DNA from: JAGQRJ01 sp041402045
Lineage (GTDB): Bacteria > Planctomycetota > J058
DNA length: 64,000 bases
Direction: 5' to 3'
Assembly (NCBI GenBank): GCA_041402045.1
Contig: JAWKSZ010000015.1
Location: forward strand, 76,587 to 140,586
Shown here one piece after another: positions 7,973 to 17,587 of the stretch. The notes under the pieces were generated by a model. That model was not told the DNA's origin. It saw only the letters and a program-made list of their open reading frames with translations, and did no database searches. The number at the start of each line of letters is the position of its first letter. Position 1 is the first letter of the stretch. A program made the position numbers and the translations under genes.

Positions 7973-8232
7973 TTCGGCGCCCCGGTCAGCGCCGCCAGCT
8001 CCTCGGGGCTCGCCACGCCCAGGGTCACCGCCCGCTCCTGCAGGCGCTCGGGGGCCGAGGCCTGCTCGTAGCGCAGGCGGCAGGCCTTGGTCTCCTCCTC
8101 GAGCCGGGCCTTCTCGACCTCGAGCTCCCGGGCCTCGTAGGCCAGGCGCGTGGCCTCGACGTGCTCGCACACCGTGCTCAGGGCCACCAGACCCACGGCT
8201 CCGATCACCGCCAGATAGCGCACCCAGGTCAT
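7969..8232 (-). CDS. FtsL-like small bitopic division protein
   Basis: An 87-aa protein with an N-terminal membrane helix (about residues 5-20), then a heptad-patterned helix (ARELEVEKARLEEETKACRLRYEQ) and a C-terminal ERLQERAVTLG segment. That is the FtsL layout: a bitopic protein with a leucine-zipper-like coil that joins FtsB and FtsI at the septum. Sequence identity in this family is always low, so the call relies on topology and on its overlap with ftsI. The ATG at 8232 has a GGGGGAG ribosome site. Confidence 0.65.
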   Translation of the reverse strand: MTWVRYLAVIGAVGLVALSTVCEHVEATRLAYEARELEVEKARLEEETKACRLRYEQASAPERLQERAVTLGVASPEELAALTGAPK

Positions 8233-8397
8233 GGCACTCCCCCGTGGACTACTCGTCGGCAGATCCGGGCCCGGACTGAACCCGCCGCTGACGCCAGCGA
8301 TCCGGCAGGGCTGCCGGGGGTCCGGTGCCCGCCGACCGCGCCGCCGGGGGTTGGGCCGCTGGCCCGCCGCTTGCGCGCGGCCGCGCGGGAGGTGGGC

Positions 8398-9801
8398 GTG
8401 GAGGTCTGGAACGAGGTCGGGCTGCTCATGCTCTGGCTCGGCGGGATAGGCGCCGGGCTGCTGTCGATCCTGTATCTCGAGGAGCTGTGGGCGACCCGTC
8501 GGCCGCGGTTCGCGCGGGTCGATCCTCGCCGCACGCGGCTGCTCGGGGCCTGGCACCGCTGGGCCCGCGAGTCGCCGTTCCTGGCGGCGCTGATCGCGGG
8601 GCCGTTCGTGCTCGCCGGACTCGCCGCGCTGGGGATCGTCGGGGCTTGGGCCACCGTTGGGCTCAGCGAGCTCCGGCTCTCGGACGACGGGGACGTGGTG
8701 GTGATCTACTGGAGCGGGGAGATCAGCTCCAACGACCCGTTCCCCGCGAGCTCGATCGCCTCCAACAACCTGGCCCCCGACGGCGGGGGCCTGAGCCCCA
8801 ACAACGTCCACCTGGTCGACGTCCGCGTGCTCTGGAGCGCCGACGACCCCGCGAGCGACGGCGAGGACGCCGCCGTCGGCGACGCCCTGGTCCTGTTCAC
8901 CACCACCGACGGCGCGGCGTTCACCCTCTGGGGCGCTCACTTCGACGGCTGTTGCTTCACCCCGCCGGCCCAGCTCCGCTGCCTAGAGCGCGATCCCTTG
9001 CAGCCAGTCCGCCTGGAAGGGTTCGGCGCGCTGACCGTGCCCGGCCGCTCGGGCTCGCGCTGGGTCCTCCTGGGAGACGTCGCGACCCGCGGCCGGACCG
9101 GGCACGCGCTGGCGCACTGGGCGTTCCGCAGCGACGTGCGCAACCGCGGGCGGACCACGGACCCCCGACCGAGCACGGGCGCGGGGGCCTACGAGCACGG
9201 CTTCGCCGTCGACGCGGAGGTCCTCGCCGGCGAGGCGGTCACGAGCTACGGCCTGGTCTCCGACGGGCTGTCCGGCTTCGCGCGCTACGCCAGCTCGATC
9301 GAGCCCGCCGCGTCGGCGAGCCCGCTCGACCCACCGACCCAGGCGCGCGTGCCCGGCGCCGCCCACGCAAGCCGGGGCGAGGCCGCGAGCTTCGCCAGCG
9401 CGCTCTACACCGTGACCGACGGGCGCCTCCTCACGCGCCGGCTGGACCTGGCGACCCTCGGCTTCGACCCCCCACAGGTCGTGGCCACCCTCGAGCCCGA
9501 CGTCGTGTGGCGTCCGGGGATCGCCGCCCTCGACGGCTGGGCCTTCGTCGGCACCGCCCGCGCCGCGGGCCCGCGGGCCGAGGGCCTGGTCGCGCTCCAC
9601 GTCCCCAGCGGCGCGCAGCGGGTCCTGCGCCCAACGCTCCCGGGCCAGGTGCAGGTCGACCCCGTCGACCCCTGGGCCTTCGGCGCGGACCAGGGCCTGC
9701 GCGAGACCGTGGCCCTGTGGGCGGCGGAGGAGGCGGAGGGCGCCGCCGGGCTCTACGCCGCGCGCCTCGACGACGACGGCGCCTTCGCCCCCGGCGGCTG
9801 A
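8398..9801 (+). CDS. Membrane-anchored unknown protein, N-terminal part (frameshifted)
   Basis: About 467 residues, unrecognised. Two membrane helices come first (LMLWLGGIGAGLLSILYL and AALIAGPFVLAGLAALGIV), followed by a long extracytoplasmic region that looks beta-rich and mentions no known domain. The GTG at 8398 follows GGGAGG. The frame stops at 9801, but coding character continues without a break in the next frame to 10916. The change occurs around a run of five C at 9789-9793, so this is most likely one gene of about 840 codons with a one-base deletion, either real or an assembly error. Confidence 0.6.
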   Translation: MEVWNEVGLLMLWLGGIGAGLLSILYLEELWATRRPRFARVDPRRTRLLGAWHRWARESPFLAALIAGPFVLAGLAALGIVGAWATVGLSELRLSDDGDVVVIYWSGEISSNDPFPASSIASNNLAPDGGGLSPNNVHLVDVRVLWSADDPASDGEDAAVGDALVLFTTTDGAAFTLWGAHFDGCCFTPPAQLRCLERDPLQPVRLEGFGALTVPGRSGSRWVLLGDVATRGRTGHALAHWAFRSDVRNRGRTTDPRPSTGAGAYEHGFAVDAEVLAGEAVTSYGLVSDGLSGFARYASSIEPAASASPLDPPTQARVPGAAHASRGEAASFASALYTVTDGRLLTRRLDLATLGFDPPQVVATLEPDVVWRPGIAALDGWAFVGTARAAGPRAEGLVALHVPSGAQRVLRPTLPGQVQVDPVDPWAFGADQGLRETVALWAAEEAEGAAGLYAARLDDDGAFAPGG

Positions 9802-10916
9802 GCCACGCCGCGAGCGAGCTGGTCCCCGTCGGCGGGCGCCCTTACCGCGCGCGGCTGAGCGCCGACGGCGCCTGGCTGGCCACGGTCTACGCCGAGGCCC
9901 GCCAGCGCGGCGACGACCGCTACCAGACCTTGAGCGCGGTCGCCTACCGCTGCCCGCGGGCCGACGCCCCGCGGCCCCTGTGCTTCTCGCCGCCGCGGAC
10001 CCTGACCTCGGCGCGCCTGCCGGTGAGCGACCTGGCCTGGCCGGGGGGCTCGGGCTACCGCGGACTCCAGTCGACCCCAGACGACCTGGCCCTGCTCTAC
10101 GAGCAGTCCGACGCCGACGCCGACCGGGTGCTGATCGGCGGGCTGCGGGTGGAGGGGCTGGACGTGGCCCCCCTGCCCCCGGTCGCGCTCCTGACCCTCG
10201 CGCCCTGGCCCGAGGGCGAGGTGCGCCTAGGACGCAACGTGCAGAGCGCGCCCGACGGCGAGGCCCTGCTCGTGGTCCACACTCAGGCCACGCCCCTGGG
10301 CGAGGGCGTGTTCGCAAGCCGGCTCGCCCGCGGGCGCGTGACCGACGCCGCGCTCCCGATCGGCGCGCCATACCCGCAGGACTCCCTCGCCCGGCGCCCC
10401 GGCGGGCTGCTCCCGCCCCAGGCGCTGAGCAGCACCTCGTGGGGCGAGACGTCGATCCTGTTCTACGGGGCGCGGGACGCCGACGACTTCGGCTACGGCG
10501 CGCTGTTCACACGCAAGCTCGACCTGTACGCCCGGGGCTCCCTGCAGACCCGGCTCGTGCCGGCGCCCTACCTGGCAGAAGTGGGCGCGCGCTGGAAGGA
10601 GTCCCCGCTCCCGATTCGCCTCGACCACCAAGACCTGCCGGTCCAGGACGTGCAGGCGCTCCGGCAGGGAACCTCGATCCTCGTGCTCTTCACCCAGGAT
10701 CGGCACGCCTGGGCCCAGCGCTCGGGCGACGGCGTGGACTTCCTCACCCTGAACGGCGACCCCAACCCGGCCCTGGTCGACAACGACACCTCCGAGGGCC
10801 TGGTGTGGGCCCGCATGGAGCCTGATCCCGAGGGCTTTGGCTGGATCGTGCTCCTCGCCAAGCGCGACGGCGACGGCGACCTGCGCCTGGGCCTGCGCGC
10901 GGGGAGTGGGTTCTAG
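9802..10916 (+). pseudogene. C-terminal part of the frameshifted unknown protein
   Basis: This is the in-frame continuation of the gene starting at 8398, reading SHAASELVPVGGRPYRARLS onward to the TAG at 10916. It has repeated blade-like segments (RARLSADGAWLATVYAE, LQSTPDDLALLYEQS, VQSAPDGEALLVVHTQ) that suggest a beta-propeller or WD40-like extracytoplasmic domain. It has no start codon or ribosome site of its own. Adding one C to the run at 9789-9793 restores a single reading frame. Confidence 0.6.
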
Positions 10917-10955
10917 CGTTCACGTCGGGCCCCTGCCCCCGACTACACTGACGCC

Positions 10956-12038
10956 ATGAGCGAGCCCCCTCCGACCGCCGCGCCTCGGCTGGGCTACGTG
11001 CCCCAGCTCGACGGGCTGCGCGCGCTGGCGGTGGGGGCGGTCCTGATCACGCACTTCCTCCCCGAGACCGAGCTCGCGCGTCGCGTGGACTGGGGCGTCC
11101 TCGGCGTGCGGCTGTTCTTCGTGCTCAGCGGGTTCCTGATCACGCGGATCCTGCTCGACGCCCGGAGTCAGCGCGACCAGGGCGCGCTGAGCCTGGGCCA
11201 GGCGCTGCGCACGTTCTACCTGCGCCGGGTGCTGCGGATCTTCCCGATCTACTACCTGACCGTCGCGGTCATGTCCCTGGCCAGCCCCACGATCCGGGCC
11301 CAGGCCTGGGTGTTCCTGCTCTACCTACAGAACCTGCTCTTCGCCTGGGAGGGGAGCTACGGCGTGGCCCCGCACTTCTGGACCCTGGCGGTCGAGGAGC
11401 AGTTCTACCTGCTGTGGCCGGCGGCGGTGCTCCTGCTCCCGCGGCGCGCGCTGGTGGGCTGCGTGCTGGCCCTGATCGCGGCAGCCCCCGCCTGGCGCCT
11501 GGGGGTCCTGCTCCTGGGCGGGGCCGAGGTCACGGCGCGGGTGTTCACCCTGGGCTGCACCGACACCCTCGGCCTCGGCGCCCTGCTCGCTCTCGCAGGC
11601 GCCGGGCGCTGGCTCCGCCCGCTCGGCGTCGCGGGCGCCCTGGCCCTGATCCCGCTGCTCCTGTGCCACGCCCTGCGCTGGGGCGACCCGGCCTGGATCG
11701 TGCTCGGCGACCTGGCCCTCGGCGCGGTGGGCGTGGCCTGGGTCGCGCGCTTGGTGCGCGGCGGGACGGGGCTCGACCAGCGCCTGCTCGCGAGCCGGCC
11801 CCTCGTCTACCTGGGCCGGATCAGCTACGGGATCTACGTCTACCACTTCTTCGTGCCCCGCCAGCTCGCGCGCGTGTTCGCGAAGCTCGACTGGAGCGTA
11901 GGGCCGCTGACCCTCGCCGCGCTGAGCGCGGTCGCCTCGATCGCCCTGGCCAGCGCGAGCTGGGTCCTCCTCGAGCGGCCTCTGGCCCGGCTCAAGCGCC
12001 GGCTGCCCTACCGCGAGGAGCCCCAACCCACGACTTAA
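10956..12038 (+). CDS. Acyltransferase-3 family membrane protein (OafA/YrhL type)
   Basis: A 360-aa integral membrane protein with about ten helices. The N-terminus YVPQLDGLRALAVGAVLITHF carries the family DGLRA motif and the essential His. Further marks are LFFVLSGFLITRILL, FYLRRVLRIFPIYYL and FWTLAVEEQFYLLWP. Such enzymes transfer acetyl or other acyl groups to extracytoplasmic sugars such as O-antigen, exopolysaccharide or peptidoglycan. The substrate here is unknown. The gene stands alone and is followed by a tandem repeat region. Confidence 0.93.
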   Translation: MSEPPPTAAPRLGYVPQLDGLRALAVGAVLITHFLPETELARRVDWGVLGVRLFFVLSGFLITRILLDARSQRDQGALSLGQALRTFYLRRVLRIFPIYYLTVAVMSLASPTIRAQAWVFLLYLQNLLFAWEGSYGVAPHFWTLAVEEQFYLLWPAAVLLLPRRALVGCVLALIAAAPAWRLGVLLLGGAEVTARVFTLGCTDTLGLGALLALAGAGRWLRPLGVAGALALIPLLLCHALRWGDPAWIVLGDLALGAVGVAWVARLVRGGTGLDQRLLASRPLVYLGRISYGIYVYHFFVPRQLARVFAKLDWSVGPLTLAALSAVASIALASASWVLLERPLARLKRRLPYREEPQPTT

Positions 12039-12042
12039 CGGT

Positions 12043-12464
12043 TCGCGAAGGGGTTACGCGTCGCGCGCCCCCGCCGTGCACGTTCGCCAAAGGCCTTACG
12101 AGTAGGTCGACCTACGCTGCAGGCGTTCACGAACGGGTGTACGAGTAGGTCGACCTACTCTGCAGGCGTTCACGAACGGGTGTACGAGTGGGTCGACCTA
12201 CGCTGCAGGCGTTCCCGAACGGGTGTACGAGTGGGTCGACCTACGCTGCAGGCGTTCCCGAACGGGTGTGCGGTGGGTCGACCTACTCTGCGGGCGTTCG
12301 CGAACGGGGTACGGAGTGGGTCGACCACCTCTGCGGGCGTTCGCGAACGGGTAGAGTGGGTCGACCTACGCTGCGGGCGTTCCCGAACGGGTGTACGAGT
12401 GGGTCGACCTACGCTGCAGGCGTTCCCGAAGGACTTACGTCCAGATCGCCCCTTCGCAAAGGGC

Positions 12465-12470
<6 letters not shown>
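12043..12470. repeat. Eight-copy 43-bp tandem repeat with related flanking elements
   Basis: Copies of a 43-bp unit begin at 12105, 12148, 12191, 12234, 12276, 12319, 12359 and 12402 (two are 42 and 40 bp). Each begins with the palindrome-like GGTCGACCT, then CTGCAGGCGTTC, then CGAACGGGTGTACG. Degenerate forms of the last element (TTCGCGAAGGGGTTACG and similar) stand alone at 12043, 12083, 12422 and 12453. The array fills the gap between two convergent genes and has no spacers of unrelated sequence, so it is not a CRISPR. Confidence 0.9.
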
Positions 12471-13964
<1,494 letters not shown>

Positions 13965-14030
13965 GTCGGTAGTCTACCGGACAACCCAGGCGGAACTGAG
14001 CGGCAGTGTCAGGAGCGACCCGGGGCTCTG

Positions 14031-14680
14031 CCTCCCGACCGCCGGCGCGCCCTGCGAGCGGGCGAAGCCCGCGAGCGCGCAGCCGCGGCACGCCGCCTCC
14101 CGACCGCCGGCGCGCCCTGCGAGCGGCAAGCCGCGAGCGCGCAGCTTCGCGCCGCCTCCCGACCGCCGGGCCTGCGGAGCGGGCGAAGCCCGCGAGCGCG
14201 CAGCCGCGGCGAAGCCGCGGCGAGCCCCTTGGGGGTGAGGCCGAGGGCTTTGCTCCCGACCGCCGGCGCGCCCTGCGAGCGGGCGAAGCCCGCGAGCGCG
14301 CAGCCGCGGCGAAGCGCGGCGAGCCCTTGGGGGTGAGGCCGAGGGGCTTTGCCTCCCGACCGCCGGCGCGCCCTGCGAGCGGGCGAAGCCCGCGAGCGCG
14401 CAGCCGCGGCACGCCGCCTCCCGACCGCCGGCGCGCCCTGCGAGCGGGCGAAGCCCGCGAGCGCGCAGCCGCGGCGAAGCCGCCTCCCGACCGCCGGCGC
14501 GCCCTGCGAGCGGGCGAAGCCCGCGAGCGCGCAGCCGCGGCGAAGCCGCCTCCCGACCGCCGGCGCGCCCTGCGAGCGGGCGAAGCCCGCGAGCGCGCAG
14601 CCGCGGCGAAGCCGCGGCGAGCCCCTTGGGGGTGAGGCCGAGGGGCTTTGCCCCGAGGCCGAGGTGGGACAGACCCCTGC
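14031..14680. repeat. Hairpin-rich 66-bp repeat array
   Basis: About eight degenerate copies of a unit beginning CTCCCGACCGCCGGCGCGCC are present; exact 66-bp spacing is seen from 14483 to 14549. Each unit holds short stems closed by GAA loops, such as GCGGGCGAAGCCCGC and GCGGCGAAGCCGC, whose core GCGAAGC is a known unusually stable DNA mini-hairpin. Interleaved blocks (GAGCCCCTTGGGGGTGAG, GGGGCTTTGCCCC) also occur in the array at 47090-47428. Because the unit is a multiple of three, long open frames result; they look like artefacts. Confidence 0.85.
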
Positions 14681-14688
14681 AACAGGCC

Positions 14689-14713
14689 GAGGGGGTCTGG
14701 GACAGACCCCCTC
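14689..14713 (-). terminator. Hairpin terminator of the VWA gene
   Basis: A perfect 11-bp stem (GAGGGGGTCTG and its complement) with a 3-base loop lies three bases past the stop codon of the minus-strand VWA gene, at the edge of the repeat array. Confidence 0.65.
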
Positions 14714-14716
14714 GCA

Positions 14717-15433
14717 TTAAGGCACGTCGACGTAGACCCCCGAGTTGTCGCTGGCGACACCTTGGCAGAAGGCGCGGTAGGAGCCCGAGGCCGCGATCCC
14801 GAACACGTTGACCGAGGCGCCCTGGGCGTTGGCGCTGGCGATCATGCGCCGGTGGCCGGCGGCTCCGTTGGCGCCGCAGTTGGGCGCGCCGTCGGTCAGG
14901 AGGACCACGGCCATGTTCTCGCGGTCGGAGAGCGCGACCGCGGTCGCGGGGCCGGTGCCCGTGGCCCCGGTCGGCCGCAGCGCGGCGACCCAGGCCTCGG
15001 CGCTGGCCTTGTTGGGCGGCGTGGCGTCGACCACCGCCGGCTGCCAGGTCCGCGCGCTGCAGTCGTAGCTGACCACGTTGAAGCGGAAGTTCTCGGAGAG
15101 CCCGCGGATCGAGCGGATCAGCTCGGCCTGGGCGCGCTCGATCCGCGTCCCGCTGGCGACGGTCCCGTCGGGCCGGGTGTAGCTCTGGGTGTCCCAGCCC
15201 ATGGAGCCCGAGACGTCGATCACGTAGACGATCGTGTCGTTCTCCGAGTCGATCTCCTCGCCAATGAAGGTCGGCGGGAGGTCGTCGTCCGGCTCCACCG
15301 GCACGTCGATCGGCGGGTCGCCCTCGTAGGTCGGGTGCGCCAGCGGGAGGTCCAGGTCCCCCTGCTGCGCGCCCGCCGTCCCGGCCCCGCAGGCCACCCA
15401 TACACCGATCGCGAACACAGCGTTCCTGAGCAT
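14717..15433 (-). CDS. Secreted von Willebrand factor A domain protein
   Basis: A 238-aa exported protein. The signal peptide runs to about residue 23 (VWVACGAGTAGAQ), followed by an acidic Pro-rich linker. The VWA domain starts with TIVYVIDVSGSMG, the DxSxS metal-ion adhesion site; the Thr of GATGTGPA and the Asp of VVLLTDGAP complete it. VWA domains bind protein ligands through Mg2+. The ATG at 15433 was chosen because the signal peptide starts there; longer in-frame extensions run through the intergenic inverted repeat and look non-coding. Partner proteins are unknown. Confidence 0.88.
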   Translation of the reverse strand: MLRNAVFAIGVWVACGAGTAGAQQGDLDLPLAHPTYEGDPPIDVPVEPDDDLPPTFIGEEIDSENDTIVYVIDVSGSMGWDTQSYTRPDGTVASGTRIERAQAELIRSIRGLSENFRFNVVSYDCSARTWQPAVVDATPPNKASAEAWVAALRPTGATGTGPATAVALSDRENMAVVLLTDGAPNCGANGAAGHRRMIASANAQGASVNVFGIAASGSYRAFCQGVASDNSGVYVDVP

Positions 15434-15569
15434 TGCTTCCCCGAATCCCAACCCGTTCCACGGAGAGAGACGCGCGCGGCGCGCCGCGCCTTGCGCAGGA
15501 GTTCGCGTGGGCGCGCGGGGTTGCCTGGACGCCGGTGCGAGGCCGCGCCGACAGGAACCAGAAATCCGC

Positions 15570-15731
15570 ACCGCCAAGGACGCCAAGGACGCCAAGGCTC
15601 CGCTGATTCGGCCACCTCTCGCAGGTGAGAGAGAGGACTCGAGTCCACACCTCCTCCTGCAGCCTTCCACTCCGGGCCAGGAGGCGAGGTCGTGGGGGCG
15701 GAGCCTTGGCGTCCTTGGCGTCCTTGGCGGT
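15570..15731. repeat. Perfect 34-bp inverted repeat with CGCCAAGGA tandem core
   Basis: Positions 15570-15603 (containing the 9-base tandem CGCCAAGGA) recur exactly as the reverse complement at 15698-15731, with 94 bases between them. The element fills the gap between the divergent VWA and glycosyltransferase genes. No transposase or target duplication is visible. Similar GCCAAGG-type tandem words are scattered in many environmental genomes; that comparison is from memory. Confidence 0.9.
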
Positions 15732-15830
15732 TCGATCCTTCTTCCGACCCCAGGAGCGAAGCGCGATTCGCCGACGACCTCCCGGCGCGGGGCACGGCGC
15801 ACAGGCGATCGCCCGCGCTATCCTCGGGCC

Positions 15831-16886
15831 GTGAGCGACGCGCCGACCGCCCCTCGGATCCTGCTCGTGCGCCTGAGCGCGCTGGGGGACGTCCTGCACA
15901 CGCTGCCCGCCGTCGCGCTCCTGCGCCGGGCAATGCCCCAGGCGCGGCTGGAGTGGGTGGTCGAGACCCCGGCCGCCGACCTCCTGCGCGGGCACCCCGA
16001 CCTCGACCGGCTGTGGGTGTTCCCCCGGCCCGCCCTGCGCAACCCGCGCTCGCGGGTCGCCGCGTTGACCGCCAGCGCCGCCCTCGCGCGGGACCTGCGC
16101 CGCGCGAGGTTCGACGCGGTGCTCGACCTGCAGGGCCTCCTGCGCTCGGCCCTCGTGGCGCGCCTGCCGCGCACGCCCCAGCGCTTCGGACCCGGGTGGG
16201 CGCGGGAAGGCGCGACCTGGCTCTACACCGACCCCCTGGACCTGCCGCGCCCGGGGGAGGCCCACGCCGCGCTGCGCGCGGCCCTCGCCGTGCGCGGCGT
16301 CGCCGCGAGCTTCGGGGTCCAGCTCGACACCGAGGCGCTCCCCCCGGCGACGCTCCCCCTCGCCCCCCAGGCCCCGGGGCGCGAGGTCGCGCTGCTCGTG
16401 GGCGCCGGCAAGCCGGCCAACCGCCTGCCCCCCGAGCTCCTGGCCGAGGTCGCCGACGGCCTCGCCGCCGCCGGCCGCCGGGCCGTGCTCCTGGGAGGGC
16501 CCGGCGACCGCTTCCGCGCTGAGGCAGTGCTGAAGCGCTGCGAGCGCGCGCGGCCCCGGGTCGCCTGCGGGCAGTCGCTGCCCGCCTCGGCCAAGGAGCT
16601 TCAGCGCGCGGCCGCCGTGCTCGGCGGCGACACCGGGCCGCTGCACCTGGCGCGGATCCTCGGCCGCCCGGTGTTCGCCGTGTTCCACGCCGCCGACCCG
16701 GCGCGCACGGGCCCCGCCGGCTACCGGGGCGCGGTCGACGCCCCCGCGCCGGTGTGGGTCGGGCGCGTCGCCTGCGCCCCCTGCTGCGCCAGCCGCTGCA
16801 AGCTCCCGGGCCAGCCCCGCACCTGCCTCGACGCGCTCACGGCCCCCGCCCTCGTGCGCGCGCTCCTGGAGCTGTGCCAGGAGTAA
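15831..16886 (+). CDS. Glycosyltransferase family 9 (heptosyltransferase-like)
   Basis: A 351-aa protein with the two-domain GT-B layout of ADP-heptose:LPS heptosyltransferases. The N-terminal motif ILLVRLSALGDVLHTLPAVALLRR and the C-terminal GGDTGPLHLARILGRPVFAVF (ADP-sugar site, with the diagnostic D-T/S-G-P-x-H-L) are clear. It most likely adds a heptose to the LPS core; gmhA at 41.1 kb would supply the precursor. A Cys-rich C-terminus (CAPCCASRCKLPGQPRTC) resembles the tail of heptosyltransferase II-type proteins. The GTG at 15831 gives the natural N-terminus; no clear ribosome site is seen. Confidence 0.88.
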   Translation: MSDAPTAPRILLVRLSALGDVLHTLPAVALLRRAMPQARLEWVVETPAADLLRGHPDLDRLWVFPRPALRNPRSRVAALTASAALARDLRRARFDAVLDLQGLLRSALVARLPRTPQRFGPGWAREGATWLYTDPLDLPRPGEAHAALRAALAVRGVAASFGVQLDTEALPPATLPLAPQAPGREVALLVGAGKPANRLPPELLAEVADGLAAAGRRAVLLGGPGDRFRAEAVLKRCERARPRVACGQSLPASAKELQRAAAVLGGDTGPLHLARILGRPVFAVFHAADPARTGPAGYRGAVDAPAPVWVGRVACAPCCASRCKLPGQPRTCLDALTAPALVRALLELCQE

Positions 16887-16913
16887 GCCGGTCCCCTTGG
16901 GTATCCTCTGCCC

Positions 16914-17585
16914 ATGGCCCGCGACAAGGGAACCGCCGACGAGGTCGTGCTCAACGAGCTCTACGTGAGCGTGCAGGGCGAAGGCACCCGCGCCGGGCGC
17001 CCGTGTGTGTTCGTGCGGCTCACGGGCTGCGGGCTGCGCTGCGCCTGGTGCGACACGGAATACGCCTTCCACGAGGGGGCGCGCCGCCCGGTCGCCGCGC
17101 TGGTCGACGAGGTCCTCGCCCACGACGTGCCCCTGGTCCTGCTCACCGGCGGCGAGCCCCTCGAGCAGCCCGGCTGCCTGACCCTGGCCCGCGCGCTCTG
17201 CGAGCGGGGGCTCGAGGTCCTGATCGAGACCGGGGGGCACGTCGACACCGCGCCCTTGGACCCCCGGGTCGTGCGCGTCCTCGACTGGAAGTGCCCGGGG
17301 AGCGGCATGCAGCGGCGCAACCTCCCCCAGAACCTGGCCGCGCTGCGCGCGACCGACGAGCTCAAGTTCGTGGTCCAGGACGAGGACGACCTGGCCTTCG
17401 CCCGCGCCGCGATCGACGCCCATGACCTGGACGCCGTGGGCTGCCCGCTCCTGTTCTCACCCGTCCACGGTCGGTTGGACGCCGCGCGCCTGGCCGCCTG
17501 GGTGGCCGAGAGCGGCCTGCGCCACGCGCGCCTGAACCTGCAACTCCACAAGTACGTGTGGCCCGAGGCCAAGCGAGGGGTCTGA
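16914..17585 (+). CDS. queE: 7-carboxy-7-deazaguanine synthase, radical SAM
   Basis: A 223-aa radical S-adenosylmethionine enzyme that contracts 6-carboxytetrahydropterin to 7-carboxy-7-deazaguanine in queuosine synthesis. The N-terminal LNELYVSVQGEGTRAGRPCVFVRLTGC is highly typical. The cluster motif is C39-x3-C43-x2-C46 (CGLRCAWC), and TGGEPLEQ is the SAM-binding segment. Length is normal for the family. QueC, QueD and QueF are not in the window. The start is the ATG at 16914, 27 bases after the glycosyltransferase, and a two-base gap separates it from the next gene. Confidence 0.95.
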   Translation: MARDKGTADEVVLNELYVSVQGEGTRAGRPCVFVRLTGCGLRCAWCDTEYAFHEGARRPVAALVDEVLAHDVPLVLLTGGEPLEQPGCLTLARALCERGLEVLIETGGHVDTAPLDPRVVRVLDWKCPGSGMQRRNLPQNLAALRATDELKFVVQDEDDLAFARAAIDAHDLDAVGCPLLFSPVHGRLDAARLAAWVAESGLRHARLNLQLHKYVWPEAKRGV

Positions 17586-17587
17586 CC

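Noticed and set aside
9787..9801. Programmed -1 frameshifting
   Set aside because: No classical slippery heptamer followed by a stable structure is seen; a lost C in a C run is simpler.
12105..12444. CRISPR array
   Set aside because: The 43-bp units are directly adjacent and contain no variable spacers; no cas genes are present.
15570..15731. Insertion sequence or transposon
   Set aside because: The 34-bp arms enclose only 94 bases with no transposase and no visible target duplication.
13974..17423. Very long minus-strand open frame across the hairpin repeats and the GT9/queE genes
   Set aside because: High GC leaves few stop codons; the repeat unit is a multiple of three and the rest is antisense to clear genes.
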